64,000 nucleotides of DNA from Raoultibacter massiliensis (GTDB lineage Bacteria > Actinomycetota > Coriobacteriia > Coriobacteriales > Eggerthellaceae). This document shows positions 37,199 through 45,328 of the stretch, in pieces (positions within the stretch are counted from its first letter, which is position 1; each line of letters begins with the position of its first letter). The notes under the pieces were generated by a model. It was not told where the DNA came from. It searched no databases and saw only the letters and a program-made list of their open reading frames with translations. The stretch covers positions 609,870-673,869 of the forward strand of contig NZ_LT962670.1 in assembly GCF_900199545.1 (NCBI RefSeq), given 5' to 3'. A program made the position numbers and the translations under genes.

Positions 37199-39471
37199 AA
37201 CTGCGCGCGTCGGTTACCGTGACAACCGTTTTCGTTACTCTGTGCATCGTGGCGGGGTTGCTTGCGTTTGCGGCTTTCGTGCACGATTCGCTGTGGGAAA
37301 AATCGGTGACGGATATCCTCGAGGTGACGACGCAAGGCCAAAACGCGCTCGATACGTATTTCGAAAAAGACCTCGATACACTCGATCTGTTCGCTGACGA
37401 GCTGGCTGCGCAGAGCTCTTCCGATGCAGAGATCGTCGACGAGAAGATCGCGCTGTTCGACGGAAACGATAGCGAATCGACCTATCTGTGCGTTGATCTC
37501 GAGACGGGGGAAGTGCGGCGAACCAGCAGCGGCGACCACGCGGTAACGATCACCGAAGAGCAGTTTGCCGAGATCGAACAGCATGCCGAGCGCGGCGTTC
37601 AGGATCCGTTTCTCGACGAGGCTACCGGAGTGAAGTCGATCGGCGTCTACGAGAAGTTCACGTTTGCCGACGGGGTGCCGGGGCTCGTGCGCAAGTCAAA
37701 ACCGCTGCAGGAAGTCGCCGATCGGTATTCGCTGTCGTTTTTCGCCAACCAGGGGTTCTCGTATGTTGTGAACGCGGGGGGGGGCGACATCGTAATACGA
37801 TCGGCTCATCGCAACAGCAACCGCACGATTACGAGCATTTACGATATCGTGGGTGAAGAGGGCAACGATCCTGAAGTGATCCAGTCTTTTCGATCGGCTC
37901 TCGAACAGGGAAAGAGCGGCGTGGCCCTGTTTACCTACCTTGGGGAAGACTACGTGTTCTGCTATGCGCCGCTTGACAGCACCGATGGCTGGGACCTCGT
38001 TTCGGTCATTCCGAACAACGTGGTCATGGAACAGGCGAATACGATTCTCGAAGCGACGTTCGCCCTGTGCGCCGCCGTGCTCGTCGGGTCCGTTATCGTG
38101 CTTGCGATGTACTGGCGCACGAGCAGCACCCATCGCAGGGAAATCGAGCGCATGGCCTATTTCGACAAACTGACGGGGCTCTACAGCAGCAGCAAATTCG
38201 AACTTGAGGGCAACGCCCAGCTGAATGCGTGGCGCGAGCGCTCCCGCCGCTTCGTCGCCTCGGCCGATGCGACGGGCCATCGTGCTGCCGGCGGTTTCGC
38301 GGTTGCTTATCTCAACATCGCCGACTTCAAGCTTATCAACGATGTCGATGGCTATCGCCGCGGCGACGAGGTTCTTTGCGAAGTCGCAGCCATTCTCAAA
38401 GACGTTTGCGGCGGCGATGGCTTTGCCAGCCGTACTGCCGCCGATCATTTCATCATGTTCTGTTCGTGCGGCAAGCCCGCCGACATGGTTGCGCGATGCC
38501 GTGAGATCGTCAAACGCGCCGAGGACATAATCGCTGCCGGAAGGCCCCTTTCGCTTCATGTGGGAGTATGCTGTTCGGAGGATTCGCCGGATGCTGCGGT
38601 GAACGAGCTGACCGACCGTGCGCGCATGGCGAAAACCGAGGGTCGGCAAACGGGAGAGAACGTGTGCATGTTCAACGCCTCCATGCGCGATGCGATGCTG
38701 CGGAAGGCCGATATCGAGGCCGCTATGGAGGCCGCGCTGGCTGCGGGTGAGTTCTTCCCGATGATCCAACCGAAGTTCAGCACCGATGGCACGTGCGTTC
38801 TCGGCGGCGAAGCGCTTGTGCGATGGAGCAGGCCGGGGGAGGGCGTAGTGGGTCCGATAGAGTTCATTCCTCTTTTCGAGCAGAATGGATTCGTTCTCGA
38901 GCTTGACGAGTACGTGTTCCGTGCGGTTTGCCGCGATCTGAAAACATGGATCGACAAAGGCAAACCCGTTGTCCCCATCTCCATCAACGTATCGCGACTC
39001 CATCTGTACCAGGCCGATTTCGTGGCGAGGTACATCGGGATCAAGGATGAATACGGCATACCCGACGGCATAGTAGAACTCGAGTTTACCGAAAGCATGG
39101 TGCTCGAGGATATGGATAGCGCAATCGATGTGATCGATCGGTTGCGCGCGGCGGGATTCGGCTGCTCTATCGATGATTTCGGGTCGGGAGAATCGTCGCT
39201 CAACGCGCTGAAGGATCTGCCCGCCGACGTTTTGAAGCTCGATCGCGCCTTCCTGTTCGATCGCACTGCTTCAGACAAGGGCAAGGTCGTGGTGAAAACC
39301 ATCATCGACATGGCGCAGAAACTTGAAATGAAGACGGTCATGGAAGGCGTCGAAACCTCCGAGCAGCTCTCGTTCATCCAGACCACCTCGTGCGATATGG
39401 TCCAGGGATTCGTTTTCTCGAAGCCGCTTGCGGTTGAGGAGTTTTACCGGCTGCTCGATGACGGACGGTAG
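37195..39471 (+). CDS. Membrane Cache-GGDEF-EAL protein, probable c-di-GMP phosphodiesterase
   Basis: A 758-residue signalling protein. One transmembrane segment (about 8-28), an extracytoplasmic Cache-type sensor (about 35-285), a second transmembrane segment, a GGDEF-like domain (about 318-480) and an EAL domain (about 505-755). The GGDEF motif is replaced by TAADHF, so cyclase activity is unlikely. The EAL domain keeps the catalytic set: EALVRW, INVSRL, EFTESM, IDDFGSG, LKLDRAF, MEGVET and VQGFVFSKP, so it should hydrolyse c-di-GMP. GTG start overlaps the stop of the binding lipoprotein. Confidence 0.92.
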   Translation: MKLRASVTVTTVFVTLCIVAGLLAFAAFVHDSLWEKSVTDILEVTTQGQNALDTYFEKDLDTLDLFADELAAQSSSDAEIVDEKIALFDGNDSESTYLCVDLETGEVRRTSSGDHAVTITEEQFAEIEQHAERGVQDPFLDEATGVKSIGVYEKFTFADGVPGLVRKSKPLQEVADRYSLSFFANQGFSYVVNAGGGDIVIRSAHRNSNRTITSIYDIVGEEGNDPEVIQSFRSALEQGKSGVALFTYLGEDYVFCYAPLDSTDGWDLVSVIPNNVVMEQANTILEATFALCAAVLVGSVIVLAMYWRTSSTHRREIERMAYFDKLTGLYSSSKFELEGNAQLNAWRERSRRFVASADATGHRAAGGFAVAYLNIADFKLINDVDGYRRGDEVLCEVAAILKDVCGGDGFASRTAADHFIMFCSCGKPADMVARCREIVKRAEDIIAAGRPLSLHVGVCCSEDSPDAAVNELTDRARMAKTEGRQTGENVCMFNASMRDAMLRKADIEAAMEAALAAGEFFPMIQPKFSTDGTCVLGGEALVRWSRPGEGVVGPIEFIPLFEQNGFVLELDEYVFRAVCRDLKTWIDKGKPVVPISINVSRLHLYQADFVARYIGIKDEYGIPDGIVELEFTESMVLEDMDSAIDVIDRLRAAGFGCSIDDFGSGESSLNALKDLPADVLKLDRAFLFDRTASDKGKVVVKTIIDMAQKLEMKTVMEGVETSEQLSFIQTTSCDMVQGFVFSKPLAVEEFYRLLDDGR

Positions 39472-39494
39472 AGCCGACGCCTTTCTGCGTTCGT

Positions 39495-39749
39495 TTAGGC
39501 TTTGTCAACCGCCTCCTTGACGGCATCGCCGGCGTCGTGGGCGACCGTTTTCGCAGCTGCCGACGCCTTCGAAGCCTTTTCCTTCGCATGGGAGACGGCT
39601 CGGGTTGCTTTTTTCTTTGCTCCGCCGATTGCATTCGAGGCGCTTTCGGCCATCGCTCCGGCGGTTTCTTTCGGCCCGTTGCCGAAGATCTTCGATCCCA
39701 CGATAAAGGCTGCGCCGATGGCGGCTGTAAAAATGAGTACGTTTTTCAT
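39495..39749 (-). CDS. Small membrane protein with alanine/lysine-rich helical tail
   Basis: An 84-residue protein: one N-terminal hydrophobic segment (MKNVLIFTAAIGAAFIVGSK), then an amphipathic Ala/Lys-rich helix with repeated KAxxA units (SHAKEKASKASAAAKTVAHD) resembling YtxH- or apolipoprotein-like stress proteins. GGAAGGA lies six bases upstream. It follows a 40-codon gene by 20 bases. Specific function unknown. Confidence 0.72.
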   Translation of the reverse strand: MKNVLIFTAAIGAAFIVGSKIFGNGPKETAGAMAESASNAIGGAKKKATRAVSHAKEKASKASAAAKTVAHDAGDAVKEAVDKA

Positions 39750-39769
39750 AGTGTTCCTTCCGTTGTTGC

Positions 39770-39892
39770 TTAGAACCGCATGGTGCTGCGTGCGGAGATG
39801 GCTTTCGCTCTGCGGGCGAAGAGCCTTTGGAAAAAGCCTTGCTTGTAAGTCCAGAGGTTGACGGCGAATGTTCTCGATACGGGGTCGTACAT
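39770..39892 (-). CDS. Basic 40-residue protein of unknown function
   Basis: A frame starting MYDPVSRTFAVNLWTYKQGF and ending in an arginine-rich segment (RLFARRAKAISARSTMRF). GGAAGGAGG lies right before the ATG, much stronger than chance frames in this region. It is 20 bases before the 84-residue membrane protein gene, so the two are probably co-transcribed. No family recognised. Confidence 0.5.
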   Translation of the reverse strand: MYDPVSRTFAVNLWTYKQGFFQRLFARRAKAISARSTMRF

Positions 39893-40358
39893 GGCTCCTC
39901 CTTCCAGGGCTGCGTCGGCAACGGTGCCGAAATCGTTTATCAGACCCTATCAGATCGTGGCTGGCCAAACGGTCTGGCATATCGATTGGAGATGAGGTGA
40001 AAGCCGTCTGTGAAGGAGCCGTTGGCTAATGCGGCGAGCCGATACCGTATCGTTGCCAGGATGTCGGGCCGCCGTCTCAGGCGGACAAACTGTTTCCTTT
40101 GGCCTGCGCCGCCATGCGCGCGGACTGACGCCGGGATGGCTTTTCTTCGGTGGCGAGTCCTATGATGCGGCCGCTGCGGTAGCGGATGGGGCGCTGTTCG
40201 GCGGGCTGGTGCGATGGGCGGGCTCGAACAGGCAAAGCGGTGGGGGTTCGAAAGGCAAGGCGGGCGCCCGTAAGAGTTTCGCTGTTCGGGCGCCCGTGCT
40301 TCTTTGTTGTTCGTGCGGCAGTTTCGCGTCGCGTCGCCGATTCGGCTTGCAAGCGGAT
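39893..40358. other. 466-base gap downstream of the flavoprotein gene
   Basis: No gene supported. The only structure seen is the repeated palindrome hairpin at 40261-40296; the promoter of the small minus-strand genes should lie near 39900-39960 but is not clear. Confidence 0.4.
40261..40296 (-). terminator. Putative terminator of the flavoprotein gene
   Basis: CGGGCGCCCG occurs at both ends of this stretch, giving a 10-bp stem around a 16-base loop. It lies 60 bases past the flavoprotein stop. The minus-strand T-run is weak (CCTTGCCTTTC). Confidence 0.5.
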
Positions 40359-42080
40359 TTACGCGTCGTGCTCGGCGAGCCACTCGTCTTTGCGGTAGCC
40401 CTCGGCGTTCTTGGTTTCCTCCCAGCTTGCGGGATGGCTGGGAACGAGGTCGCCGGTGAGCGCGTGGATGGTGGCGTAGCGCCCTGAGGTCATGCACGAG
40501 CCGCATGACATGTTGCCCATGTACAGCGACCAGTCTCCGTCGCCGCACATGTCGCCCGCGCCGAAGCCGACGGCGTAGAGGCCGACGATCGGATTATTCT
40601 CCGTGTCGACGACCTGGTAGTTGGCATCGACCTTGATGCCGCAGCACATGGCGGTGAGGCGGATCCACTGGTGGATTCCCCAAAATGGCGGCTCCACGAT
40701 GGGGCTGAGGTACTTCTTCTCCTTGCCAAAATCGGTGTCTTCGCCCGATTCGCACAGCTCGTTGTAGCGGGCGACGCTCTCTTTAAGGTTCTCGGCGGGG
40801 ATGCCGAGCTCTTCGGCCAGTTCGTCAAGTGTGTCGCAACGATGCGTATCGATGAGGTCGGTTATGACTCCCGTGGGATTTTCGACGGCGCCGGGAACGT
40901 ACTTGAGCAGAGATTCGCGATCTGTCGGCTTGTAGCCCCATTCGGTAGCCGCCTCCACGTAGTTGTTGTCGAAGATGCGGCAGAATTTGCCGGGATCCTC
41001 GGCATCTTGGTATCGCAGCGTCTCGTCCCAATAATGCATGGGAACCTGCTCGTTCATGAATCGCTCGCCGTTTTCGTTGACGGCCAGAAACGGGATGTCG
41101 ATCATCATGTAGGGGCCCGCGTCCATGTCGTGCATCTGCTTGCTGTGCCCGACGGGACTCATATAGCCGCCTGCCATCGCCGACATGAGGATGCCGTCGC
41201 CGGTCTTGTTCGTCTGTTTGCAGGTGAAGCGGGAGAGGTCGGGCGCGAAGCGCGAGATCATCGACTTGTTGTTCTGGTAGTCGCCCGTTGCGAGGATGAC
41301 GCCTTTCGTCGCGTTGAATTTGATGTATTTGCGGTCTTTGGTTTGGCCTACAACGCCTGCAACGCGATCGCCGTCCATAACGAGTTGTACGCCGGGCGTG
41401 CTGTAGTACATGTCGGCACCAAGTGTTTCAGCGTAGTCGGCGAGCGCGCGCACGAGGTTTCCGTTGTTCTCGGGCTTTACACCGAATGCGTTTTTGGTCT
41501 GCGTGACGTAGTTTCCGTCGGCGAATTCGAAGTGGAGCGACCAGGAGTCGACGGGCGGATATCCGGCGGCCTTCGACTGCTTTGCCATCCACATTGAGGT
41601 TTCGCCCGAGTGATAGGCGAAGAAGCGAGCGAGGTCCATGTTCACGCGGTAGTTGCACGATTCGCGCCAAGCCTGAAGCCATTGCAAAACGCCGACTTCA
41701 GTTGATGCTTCGAGGCAGATGCCGCCGTCGCCGCCGCCTTGCGCGATGGCAGTGGATTCCTTTTGTAGGCAGGCGACGGTTGCGCCTTCTTCGAGTGCGG
41801 TCAAGACGGCGGGCATGCCCGCCGTACCCGCTCCTACGACGACGATGTCATAGGTTTTCTCTTCATCGAAGCTCGTGATCGGTTCGAGGATGACGCTCGA
41901 ATCGTCGAAATCCGCCTGCGTAAAGCCTTCGGGAAGCGAAGACGTGTCCGAGTCGACGGTGGCGTTGGCGCTTTGGCTTGCAGCGCATCCCGTTAGGCCG
42001 AAGGCTGCTATTCCTGCGGCTCCCGCGACGGCGGCTCCCGTTGTCTTGAGAAAACTGCGGCGACTCTGGTTGAATTCCAT
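40359..42080 (-). CDS. Tat-exported FAD-dependent fumarate-reductase-like flavoprotein
   Basis: A 573-residue protein. The Tat signal SRRSFLKTTGAAVAGAAG is followed by a lipobox-like LTGCAAS, then an FAD-binding Rossmann fold (DIVVVGAGTAGMPAVLTALE) and the fumarate reductase/succinate dehydrogenase flavoprotein fold, with QGGGDGGICLEAS and the C-terminal GAGDMCGDGDWSLYMGN. Family members reduce C=C bonds of fumarate, urocanate, cinnamates or drug-like compounds using exported electrons. The haem domain seen in some relatives is absent, so an external electron donor is needed. Divergent from a LuxR regulator gene, the usual arrangement for inducible reductases in this bacterial group. GGAAGGGA precedes the ATG at 42080. 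Confidence 0.9.
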   Translation of the reverse strand: MEFNQSRRSFLKTTGAAVAGAAGIAAFGLTGCAASQSANATVDSDTSSLPEGFTQADFDDSSVILEPITSFDEEKTYDIVVVGAGTAGMPAVLTALEEGATVACLQKESTAIAQGGGDGGICLEASTEVGVLQWLQAWRESCNYRVNMDLARFFAYHSGETSMWMAKQSKAAGYPPVDSWSLHFEFADGNYVTQTKNAFGVKPENNGNLVRALADYAETLGADMYYSTPGVQLVMDGDRVAGVVGQTKDRKYIKFNATKGVILATGDYQNNKSMISRFAPDLSRFTCKQTNKTGDGILMSAMAGGYMSPVGHSKQMHDMDAGPYMMIDIPFLAVNENGERFMNEQVPMHYWDETLRYQDAEDPGKFCRIFDNNYVEAATEWGYKPTDRESLLKYVPGAVENPTGVITDLIDTHRCDTLDELAEELGIPAENLKESVARYNELCESGEDTDFGKEKKYLSPIVEPPFWGIHQWIRLTAMCCGIKVDANYQVVDTENNPIVGLYAVGFGAGDMCGDGDWSLYMGNMSCGSCMTSGRYATIHALTGDLVPSHPASWEETKNAEGYRKDEWLAEHDA

Positions 42081-42242
42081 GGTGCATCCCTTCCTTATGT
42101 ACGATGACGATCGGTGTTGCATCTTGCGGCCTCCCACGGTTGGGACCGCATTCCGGTGCGCATTCATCATGCGAGGCGAGGCGTTGTCGAACCAGCTCCA
42201 GAAGGGGGCAACGCCCTCCCCCTAAAAGGGGTGTTTTGGGTT

Positions 42243-42262
42243 TGCGTACTTCGAGGTACGCA
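42243..42262 (+). promoter_or_regulatory. 20-bp near-palindrome, probable LuxR-type regulator site
   Basis: TGCGTACTTCGAGGTACGCA is palindromic except for one base pair. It sits between the divergent flavoprotein and regulator genes, directly upstream of a TACACT (42281-42286) that could be the regulator's -10, i.e. where an activator contacting RNA polymerase would bind. Confidence 0.55.
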
Positions 42263-42316
42263 GAGAAGCGGGAAAAACGCTACACTTCGTAGCAGTGCAA
42301 GAGCAAGGAGGTGGGT

Positions 42317-43741
42317 GTGGCTTCTGGTGTTCGCGATCCGCAAGCGAAAGCCTCTCGAAGCAAAGGCGGGCTGTGGCTCCATTGGTCGTATTTCGGGCTT
42401 TGGACGCTTTATGTGTGGCGGCTTTGGGTGAGCAACAACAATTCGAATCTGCCTGACGGGTTCGTGTGGCAGGGTTTGTTCGGCGTTATGTCGGCTGTTT
42501 TCATCGTGGCTATCGGGATTGTTCTGGGTTCGGGCCGAGCGGGCAAGGTAGCTTTGGCGGTCGGGACGTTGGCTGCGTGGGCACCGGGGTGCTGCATGGC
42601 CGTTGCGACGGTGTTTGTGGCGATAGCGAATATGGATGCTGCGAATACGCTGTTCGGTGGTGCGGCCATGGTTGTGGGAGGCGCGGGGATTGCCGTCGCC
42701 TATCTGCAATGGGGCATTTTCTTTTCTCGGATAGACGTAAAGCGGGCAGTGCTCTATTTGTTTGGAAGTGGGATTATCGCGTCGGTTGCGAAGATGGCGC
42801 TGTTCTTCCTTCCGTCCGTGGCGAGCACTGCGGCGATAACCGTTTTGCCCCTCGTGTCCTCGTGGTGCATTGGACGCTCGTTGCGCCATGTTCCACCATA
42901 CGAGCCCGTTCGCATTCGCTATAGTGCGAAAAACTATGCGAGCCTTTGGAAGGCGGTCATCGTGATCGTCGCTTTCAGCTTGACGAACGCCGTTCTTCTG
43001 GCGCTGCTCAAAAGCCCGGCGGAAACATCTTCACCGCTGATATTCTTCGTTGGCAGAGCCGTCGAGGTCGTATTCTCGACGCTCGTGCTTGTATGGGTGT
43101 TCAAATGGAACGGCTCGTTCGATTTCGTACAGCTTTGGCGGTTCATCCTGCTCGCGCTTGGTACGGTGTTGTTGATGAACGTGTTGCTTGGCGATTTCTA
43201 CTACGAAGACGCCCTTATTTCGGCCTCGTTCAACTTTATCACTTTGTTCGTCTGGCTTACCTGCGCCGACATCGCCCGGCACAGCGATTTGAATCCAGTG
43301 CTCGTGTTCGCTTTCGGGTGGCTTGCCTATGCCGTGCCGTTGTTCGGCGGTGCAGTCGTTGTTCCCGCTTTCGCCTTGGGCCAACTAGGTGATTTCAGAG
43401 TGGCGTTTGTTCTCATGTACGCGATGTCGATCGTCGTCGCCGTATGTTTGGGCAATAGGGATTCCGATATGCGCTACATCTTCGCCGATCTCAATGCGCG
43501 TACGACCCCACCTGAGGATTTTGCTTCGATCGATGAGCGGTGCAGCGCGCTTGCCGAGCAGTACGGGCTCAGTCCCCGCGAGCTTGAAATCATGCAGATG
43601 ATCTGCAAAGGCCGGTCGAAAGCCTATATTGCCGAAACGCTCTTCATCGCTGAGAGTACCGTCAAGGGGCACTCCAAGCATTTGTATGCGAAACTGGGCG
43701 TGCACAGCAAGCGGGAGTTGCAGGAGCTGGTCGAGGCATAG
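42317..43741 (+). CDS. LuxR-family regulator with multi-pass membrane domain
   Basis: A 474-residue protein with about twelve hydrophobic segments (residues ~20-385) followed by a C-terminal LuxR HTH (LSPRELEIMQMICKGRSKAY, then IAESTVKGHSKHLYAKLGV). Membrane-embedded LuxR proteins of this build are abundant in Eggerthellaceae, commonly next to Tat flavoprotein genes. GTG at 42317 is five bases after AGGAGG; the GTG at 42311 overlaps that site and is too close. It probably senses a small molecule in the membrane and controls the divergent reductase gene. Confidence 0.88.
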   Translation: MASGVRDPQAKASRSKGGLWLHWSYFGLWTLYVWRLWVSNNNSNLPDGFVWQGLFGVMSAVFIVAIGIVLGSGRAGKVALAVGTLAAWAPGCCMAVATVFVAIANMDAANTLFGGAAMVVGGAGIAVAYLQWGIFFSRIDVKRAVLYLFGSGIIASVAKMALFFLPSVASTAAITVLPLVSSWCIGRSLRHVPPYEPVRIRYSAKNYASLWKAVIVIVAFSLTNAVLLALLKSPAETSSPLIFFVGRAVEVVFSTLVLVWVFKWNGSFDFVQLWRFILLALGTVLLMNVLLGDFYYEDALISASFNFITLFVWLTCADIARHSDLNPVLVFAFGWLAYAVPLFGGAVVVPAFALGQLGDFRVAFVLMYAMSIVVAVCLGNRDSDMRYIFADLNARTTPPEDFASIDERCSALAEQYGLSPRELEIMQMICKGRSKAYIAETLFIAESTVKGHSKHLYAKLGVHSKRELQELVEA

Positions 43742-44221
43742 CTTTCGGGTGCTTTCCCTTGCGTTTTCCGTCGCAGGCGATTTCGGGGTGGCGTTCGTCC
43801 CCATGTGCGCGATGCTGGTCTCGCCAGCGCTAGCCGTGTCGGCCCGATCGCTTCGATCTGCACGGTTTTTGCCAGATTCATACATTTTTTAGCACCTGGT
43901 GCTGCCCCAAAGTGCGTTTGGGGGAAACCTACGATCCGTTTCCCCAGTTCATAGGAGCGAGAGAACGATACAGGGAAAGCAGGCTGAATCTGCGTGTATG
44001 AATCTGGCAAAAACCGTGCAGATTCGCCGCTTTCCGCTGCCGAGCCGCTTTCGGTGTGCGCTTGTTTATCGGTTCGGATCTCCGAGTCGCCGTCGGGCGC
44101 CTCGCGAGGTGGCGTCGGTATCGGCGCAACGGCGGAAGGATGCTCTTCGCTGCGGGGTTTGTTGCTCTTTTGCTGTATTGGGTGTTGCATTGTGGAGTCG
44201 TACCCGAAAAGAAAGGCGGTT
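43742..44221. other. 480-base gap holding the palindromic element
   Basis: No gene supported between the LuxR regulator and the PF06541 protein. The centre is occupied by the 168-bp inverted-repeat element described separately; the remaining sequence has open frames without ribosome binding sites. Confidence 0.5.
43856..44023. repeat. 168-bp palindromic element with 28-bp perfect terminal inverted repeats
   Basis: The left arm (43856-43883) and right arm (43996-44023) are perfect inverted copies, 28 bases each, containing TTTTTGCCAGATTCATAC. Between them lie further self-complementary units: AGCACCTGGTGCT (43891-43903), CCCCAAA/TTTGGGG (43905-43911 with 43917-43923) and GGGGAAAC/GTTTCCCC (43921-43928 with 43938-43945); the last two compete for the same G-run. 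Folded as one strand this gives a long stem closed by a branched, cloverleaf-like head. No coding capacity. A diverged copy lies at 17461-17625, so it is a dispersed element (MITE- or REP-like). Confidence 0.8.
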
Positions 44222-45298
44222 ATGGCTCGCGATTTCAGCAATCCCAAGAAGCTCGGCTTCATGCGTTTTCTGCAGGTGGTATTTCTTTTCAACATCCTGC
44301 TCACCTTGGCGTTGTCGGTGTTCCTCATCAAGGGCAACTACACGCTCGGGTTCGCAGACGTGCTCGATTACCTGAACCTCATCTTCGAGGCGATGAGCTT
44401 TTGGCTCATCTGGCAGCGCAAGCGCGCGGCGCGTGTGCTCATCATTTCGTTTTGCCTGTTCAACATTGTTATCGGTACGGGTGTCAACATCGGGGCGGGC
44501 ACCTTTGACGTGCTCGACCAAGCGCTGCTTTCCTTCTTCGACATCATCCTGATCGCGTACTTCCTCACGTCGCGCCGCGCGAAGGCGGTGCTCACGGAGC
44601 CGTTCACCGCCGCCGCCAAAGGCGAGGAGCTCGAGCGCGAGATCGGCTACTATCGGCCGCGCACCTGGGAGTTTTGGCGCAACCTCATCATGTACTTCTG
44701 CGTGTTCAGCGTCGTGGGGCACTGGATGGAGGCAGCGTACTGCACGCTTATCAAATACGGCATCCTGCCGGGCATCTACGATCCCGCCTCGCAGATCTGG
44801 TCGGATTGGCTCTATCCCTTTCCCGTGTACGGCGTGGGTGCGGTGGCATGCGTGCTCCTGTTCTACCCCATCAAGAACGCGCTTGAGAAGCGCATCAGGA
44901 GCCGCGTGGCCCCGCTGCTCATCAGCTTTGTGATCAATGCGTTCGTGTGCACGCTCATCGAGTTGGTGATGGGCCTTGCGCTCAACATGGACTACGCGCT
45001 GTGGGACTACCGCGGCATGTTCGGCAACTTCATGGGGCAGGTGTGCCTGCAGAACGCCGTGGCGTTCGGCGTCGCGGCAACGCTCATGACGTGGGTAATC
45101 TACCCTGCGATGGAGTCGGGCTTGCGCAAGCTGCCGAAGGATGCGGTGAACACGGCGTTCGCGGGCATTCTGGTAGGGTTTGCCATTCTCGCATTTTTGT
45201 ATCTTGCGACCTTCGCGTCTTCCGGCGTAGAGGTGTCTTCCGACGGCATGGATACCACGTTGACGCTCGATCTGGGCGGCAAGGAAGCGGAAGGCTGA
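44222..45298 (+). CDS. PF06541-type putative ABC transporter permease (CmpB-like)
   Basis: A 358-residue membrane protein. The N-terminal 100 residues form about four helices (FLQVVFLFNILLTLALSVF); the C-terminal half is the PF06541 domain, with FSVVGHWMEAAYC, FPVYGVGAVACVLLF and NAFVCTLIELVMGLALNMD. The family name is historical; no ATPase or binding protein adjoins, and the true function is unclear. ATG at 44222 is chosen for AAAGG seven bases upstream; a longer frame reads back into the repeat element. Confidence 0.75.
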   Translation: MARDFSNPKKLGFMRFLQVVFLFNILLTLALSVFLIKGNYTLGFADVLDYLNLIFEAMSFWLIWQRKRAARVLIISFCLFNIVIGTGVNIGAGTFDVLDQALLSFFDIILIAYFLTSRRAKAVLTEPFTAAAKGEELEREIGYYRPRTWEFWRNLIMYFCVFSVVGHWMEAAYCTLIKYGILPGIYDPASQIWSDWLYPFPVYGVGAVACVLLFYPIKNALEKRIRSRVAPLLISFVINAFVCTLIELVMGLALNMDYALWDYRGMFGNFMGQVCLQNAVAFGVAATLMTWVIYPAMESGLRKLPKDAVNTAFAGILVGFAILAFLYLATFASSGVEVSSDGMDTTLTLDLGGKEAEG

Positions 45299-45328
45299 TT
45301 CGGATGCGGCTGATCGGGGGATTTGCGG

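Noticed and set aside
43994..44221. N-terminal extension of the PF06541 protein back into the repeat element
   Set aside because: The extension is polar/low-complexity, starts inside the inverted-repeat arm, and a better start with AAAGG lies at 44222.
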